A stretch of 57,302 nucleotides of DNA from CAVPDG01 sp963702535 (GTDB lineage Bacteria; Chloroflexota; Anaerolineae; Anaerolineales; UBA4823): NCBI GenBank assembly GCA_963702535.1, contig CAVPDG010000008.1:1-57302 (forward strand). The letters run 5' to 3'. Positions 52,742 through 57,302 of this stretch are shown here, in pieces (position 1 is the stretch's first letter; each line of letters opens with the position of its first letter). The position numbers were made by a program, and so were the translations under genes. The notes below the pieces were generated by a model. The model searched no databases. It saw only the letters and a program-made list of their open reading frames with translations, and had not been told where the DNA came from.

Positions 52742-52994
52742 GGCGCTCTTCTCCTGTATAACCCGCCGGTTGGGGATGAAAACCCGGGGGAATAGTTACG
52801 ATTTACCGCGCTTCCAGCGCGAACAGGAGATTATACCTTGCGGCGGATGAAATGTCAAAGTTCAGGCGGGCAAATTTGGAAATCGGCGAGCCACCGGCGA
52901 TTGGGGGGTGAATATGCGGAGGCGTTGCTAACCGGCGGCGCTCATTTTCAGGCAAAGAGGGTTATTCGTGAAATCCCTTAACCCAATCTTTAAA

Positions 52995-53023
52995 TTGACA
53001 TCCCTCGTGAATTCTTATACTAT
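52995..53023 (+). promoter_or_regulatory. Strong promoter of the RHS gene
   Basis: TTGACA at 52995-53000 and TACTAT at 53018-53023 with a 17-nt spacer; the -10 overlaps TATACTAT. The start site would be near 53030, 50 nt before the ATG at 53080. The rest of the 338-nt gap (52742-53079) holds the leader, and nothing else I can name. Confidence 0.7.
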
Positions 53024-53079
53024 CAATCTGGGGGATTACATAACAGCCGTCGTTCTTGTTCATCGGGGAGGGTTCGACA

Positions 53080-56000
53080 ATGGCGCACATGCAACAACTT
53101 TTGCTCACGACCGGGGGGGGCAATTCGGACTGCATTTAAACCGCTCTCCTTAGCCTTCTAATCCTGCTCACCTTCATCATTCCCCTGCCGCCTGCCGCGG
53201 ACGTCACCGCCGCGATAGACCCGCAAGTCACACCGCCCTCCGCAGAAACGCCCATTCCAATAGAACCCACGCCCACCGCCACGCTCGCCGCGGCGGAAGA
53301 GCCGCCCATCGCCACACCCGTCATTACCGATACCTTGCCCACCAGTGAGCCATACCCCCGCCCTCCTGGTGCGACGCCCACAGCGGTCGTCACCCTGCCG
53401 CCGCCCACGCCGACCGTCACGCCTTCCATAACCGCAACTCCTACGCCGCCGCCCATCGAGATTACGCCCATCAGCCTGGCGCTCAGCGGGGGCGATACCC
53501 TTGCCACGCCGGGCGGCGAGTTGACCATTTCATGGCAGGTGGCAGGCTGGAGTGAGGTTGCCCAGGGCATGATCCTGGAAATGTCTGCTCCCAGCGGTCT
53601 GACTCCGCTGCTCAGCGAAGATCTGGATTACGACGCAGAGAGCAACACCGTCAGCCTGCAGACCAGGGTCAATTCCGGGGTCGTATTTTGGCAGATCGCC
53701 CCCGGCCTGCCCGGTCCATACGCCCTGACCGCCAGGCTGGTGCAAGACGGCAAGGAGATTGCCGTTCAGAAGGTCAGCGTAGAAGAAACCGGCCTCACCC
53801 AGGTGTCGCTCGAAGGGGGCGTCGCTGCCGGGCTGAATGGGCGGGTCGCAGTCACGTTCCCCGAGAAAGCCGCTGCCGAGGCGCTGGATGTGCGCATCCA
53901 CGCGCCGATCGCCGCCAACATGCCGCCCTATTCCTTGAGCGGCGAGCCCTCGAGATAGTCGCCAGCGGGCAGTCGAGCAAAGCGGAGGTCCACCAGTTCG
54001 AACAGCCCTTGACCATCAGCGTAGTCTATACCGGCACACGCGAGCTCTCCGTCTTCTATTACGCCAATGAGAAAGAAGATTGGTTGCCTTTGCCCACCTA
54101 TTACGACCGCAAAGCCGGTCTCTTGATCGCCCAAAGCGATCACCTGTCGGTATTCGACACGGATATAAACGAATGGCAGATGGCTGAGATGCCTACGGTA
54201 GACGCCGCCCAGGTAGCCGCCCAGACCGGCGCAGCGACCTATTCCTACCCCATTTGGACGCCGCCGGGACCGGGCGGCTTGCAGCCGCAGCTCAGCCTGA
54301 CCTATAACAGCCAGATTGTGGATAGCTCAGTCGGCTCACTCAACCAGGGGGGCTGGGTGGGCATGGGCTGGTCGCTGGACACCGGTTATATCGAACGCGA
54401 CACGCACCAGAAACTGGATAGTTCTGCGGACGAACCTTCAACCTGGTGCTCAACGGCGTCAACAGCCGCATCCTGCGGGATGACAGCGCCCCTTCCCAGT
54501 ACTACCTGGCGGACGAGAATTACTGGAAGATCGAGCTGAGCGGCGACACCTGGACGGTGTGGGACAAGGAAGGCACGAAATACGGACTCGGCAAAGACGA
54601 AGCCAGCCGGGCAACGTTTCCTCAATTCCATTGCAACCCTATCAGCGTTGACAACGTAACCTGGCGTTTTATGCTTACTGAGGTCGAAAACAAATTCAAT
54701 AAAAAGCTGACCTACACCTATACCAAAAAGGATCCCAAGGCTGTTTCCAATCCGTGTGATTTGAACGCCGAGGACGAGGAGGTTGACCTTGCGATTTATC
54801 CGGCGACAATCACCTACCCTAATGACCGTTACCAGATAGAGTTCGATATTGATGACGATCTCGGAGATCCTCTGCGAGGCGATTACCACGATGTATGGGA
54901 CGAGAGGATTACCGCGTTTTCTTCAACAAATACAGACTGAAGAAGATCTTCATTATTCACGATCCGTATGGAACTCCCACAACCGTGCGCACCTATGAGC
55001 TCAGCTACAACGCCACCATCTTCCCCAACTACGAATGGCACATGGGCGGGCAAACTTTCTCCATCTCAAGCATCCAGGAGACCGGCTCGGACAGCTCCAC
55101 GAAGCGCCCCCCAACGACTTTCAGCTACGCCGATGGCATGCACCTGACAGGCGCAGACAACGGCTACGGCGGCGGCGTGTCCTTTACCTACGAGACAACC
55201 CCTGGGCAGATGTAACGACATTTGACGACTATGCACATTCAGAGACCGATAAATACGCTGGTTGGAGTGGGGACAAATACTATGACGAGCAGGCGGGTTG
55301 GATTTATCTTCACGGGACAGCCACATATCAATTTCCCAATTTGCAGCCTGGCGGAATGTATCACCTACGCTTCAATCTAAGGAACACAGATACGCAATAT
55401 CCGCGTGCTGGTGAGGCGAAACTACAATATAAGAATAGCAATAATGTAATTACGGTAATACCGTAGGGCCTATTACACAATCAACGACGGTCAGCAGCCA
55501 GATTACAGTCACAATTCCAATAACTGCAACGCAATTGAAGTGGGTGGTGACTGGCAACGGAAACAACAAGATCCGTATCAACCGGGCAGAACTGAGGCTG
55601 CTGCCCACCCGCTACCGCGTGACCCGCCGCACGGTCAGCGACAGCAGCATCCCCGGCACGCCGGTCAACTCCTATTCCTACGACTACGAATACGACGAAG
55701 CCGCCACCAACGATCCCGACCATTCAGTCGCAGTGGATGCTCAGGTTGGCGGTGTGGATAACATATACGCCACGCCTTATTCCCAATACCGCGGCAATGC
55801 CATAGCCGCGAGATCGGCCCGACCGGCCACGACGGTAACCGCCGCATCACCACCACCTGGTACCACCAGGATGACGGGTTGAAAGGTCGCGCCTCCCGTC
55901 GGCCTGGTAGAAAACAGAGCTACCGGCCACAGTTCAACACCACTTCCTGGAACGATTACAGCAGCGAGTGGGGCTACAACACCAGCCTGCCCGGATTCGA

Positions 56001-57302
56001 GCGCTTGCACGGCGATATCGCCACCAAGATCAAATCCGGATAGCGATTCGGATGTCGGCCTCTACCGCAATCCCACCACCCCCAGCCTGAGCAACGGTGA
56101 AAGCCTGGTGGTGAGCTCCTGGTGGTCAGCGACACGCTCAGCACGCAGACCGTCCTTGCGGTAGCCAGCGGGTCAGGCAGCGCCTACAAGCGCTGGGGGA
56201 TCAAACAGATCGGCAATAGCCTGTACACCCACCAATGCACGGGCGGGTGGGCGCCGGGGAATTGCACCGACGCACAGGTGATCCTATCGAGCTTCGACCG
56301 CGGGCAGTGGTACGTATTGCACCTGTCGGTGGACGACGACAAGTTCGCCTTCCACGTCTGGAAACGGGAAGACCCATCCAACAGCGCCTACTATGAGGAG
56401 ACGCTCAGCCAGGTGGGTATGAACTGGCGTTTTCTGGAAAAGTGGATTACAACGGAACCGCATCATTCAGGACGAATACAGCGAAGGCAACAGCTACACG
56501 CTCTCCATCCGGGAGGATAGTGCGGCTACATTAGATCGCACGCTATACAACGAATTGGATGGCTACCTGGACCTGCGCTTTCTGTGGACGCGCACCTTCG
56601 CCGATACCGCCATCACCTTTGAAGGCGACGGCGGCTGGGCTGGCAAGCGCACCACGTACGAGTACAACGAGAGCGAGCAGCGCCTGGCAAGCGGCAATGG
56701 ACAGTACGGCAACCTTACACGTATGCTGGAATCCGCCTGGGATCCTGCCCAGCAAGCCTGGCGCGACTACCGCCTGAAGCGTACCATCTATTACATGAAC
56801 GTCACAGGTACCTACCTGGTAGGTCTGCCGGCTGTCGAGAAGTTTTACCCCTGTCCGGCGAACAAATTTAACGGCGCATGCTCCAGCGACTATCCGTCTA
56901 GCCCGCCGGACAGCATCGCAGTAACATCCCGCCAGCTGGTATCTGTATGACGGGAATACCATGTTCAACGTGTACCCCGTTTTTTCTGGCAAGCTGACCG
57001 GCGTGCGCAGCCTGGCTTATTGCGATATTGCCCGATTGTAACTCGACAACCAGGCAGCATTTCATCGACAGCGGCTTATACCTATGACACTTGGGGCAAC
57101 CGCATCACCCAGACGGCTTACACAAGTTATGGGAATTACAGCGCTTACGGCTTGGGGGATCTGCATCCCACCCAGACCTGTTTTGGCGGGGGAGGACTTA
57201 GCGGCTGCAACGACAACTCGTACCGCACCTACCCGGTCTGGGGGAGGAAGGTGGCCCCTAAATCATAGCACCTCATGGACTTACGATAAGAACCACGGCC
57301 TC
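53080..57302 (+). CDS. RHS/SpvB-like secreted giant protein, many frameshifts, runs off the window
   Basis: At least 1400 residues if about ten frame breaks are repaired (first at a G8 run near 53111). Shine-Dalgarno GGGGAGGG precedes ATG 53080. Read across frames: a signal peptide (LLSLLILLTFIIPLPPAADV), a Pro/Thr linker (TPTVTPSITATPTPPP), an Ig-like part, then a SpvB/TcdB-type domain with YPIWTPPGPGGLQPQLSLTY and GWVGMGWSLDTGYIERD, and further on YTYDTWGNRITQTAY, an RHS repeat. At about 56120-56410 is a beta-rich stretch (VILSSFDRGQWYVLHLSVDD) like a concanavalin/LamG fold. The C-terminal toxin or core is beyond the window, and the type of toxin or anchor is unknown. Confidence 0.8.

Noticed and set aside
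53080..57302. RHS gene as a set of small separate genes
   Set aside because: The frames join one after another into RHS/SpvB-type sequence from one signal peptide; short open frames are fragments of it.
1..57302. CRISPR arrays, cas genes, prophage or integrase modules
   Set aside because: No regularly spaced repeats with unique spacers, no Cas, phage or integrase motifs were seen; the only mobile-type gene is the transposase remnant.

Overview
The window looks like a piece of a chromosome from a GC-rich bacterium, most likely Chloroflexota (Anaerolineae-like). This placement is inferred from gene content and style: a membrane PIN-TRAM protein, menaquinone-type UbiE/UbiX, secreted proteins with Thr-Pro (TPTPT) linkers, FG-GAP and RHS/SpvB-like surface proteins, many TTG/GTG starts, and no 16S gene to confirm it. 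At least twenty conserved genes, including dnaK, surE, dnaE and hutI, are split by single-base frameshifts, mostly at or near short homopolymers. I read these as sequence or assembly errors in one gene each and annotate them as single loci.

Layout. 1-5.8 kb (minus strand): a methyltransferase, an FMN split-barrel protein, a four-helix-bundle (S23/IVS) gene bracketed by inverted octamer repeats, ubiX, ubiE, and a two-gene ABC exporter. 5.8-11.1 kb (plus): a structured leader with an intrinsic terminator, then PIN-TRAM protein, rlmB and a DnaE-type polymerase. 11.1-17.9 kb (minus): azlCD, an MsbA-like ABC exporter, an ABC-F protein behind a leader that carries a tiny upstream ORF and a terminator, and a secreted FG-GAP protein. 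18-26.5 kb: small proteins, a Mut7-C RNase, glcDEF (glycolate/lactate-type oxidase), DUF2203, an MFS exporter and tRNA-Arg(GCG). 26.5-31.8 kb: a decayed DDE transposase, surE, an inositol-phosphatase family enzyme, a response regulator, an HD hydrolase and hutI. 32-36.2 kb (plus): aspartase/fumarase family lyase, a class E/D-like sortase, a small membrane protein and an AI-2E family permease. 36.3-40.2 kb: divergent dnaA and dnaK.

40.3-47.1 kb is an envelope polysaccharide block: a polyprenyl-phosphate sugar transferase, a GmhA-like SIS isomerase fused to a GAF domain, GmhB, a B12-binding radical SAM protein with mosaic codon usage, and an O-antigen-ligase-like protein with a TPR tail. 47.2-51.8 kb is a compact four-gene operon: Yip1 membrane protein, MacB/LolD-type ATPase, a secreted TIG/CARDB-like adaptor and a MacB/FtsX-type permease. 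An S1-domain RNA-binding protein follows on the minus strand. From 53.1 kb to the window end runs a large RHS/SpvB-like secreted protein with a strong promoter, interrupted by many frameshifts.

The most noteworthy signals are the uORF-terminator attenuator in front of the ABC-F gene, the octamer-repeat-bracketed S23 gene, the SIS-GAF fusion, the mosaic radical SAM gene, a family of long intergenic hairpins, and several promoters whose -10 boxes sit 6-7 nt from the start codon (candidate leaderless mRNAs). All function statements rest on recognition of motifs by eye; no database search was run.
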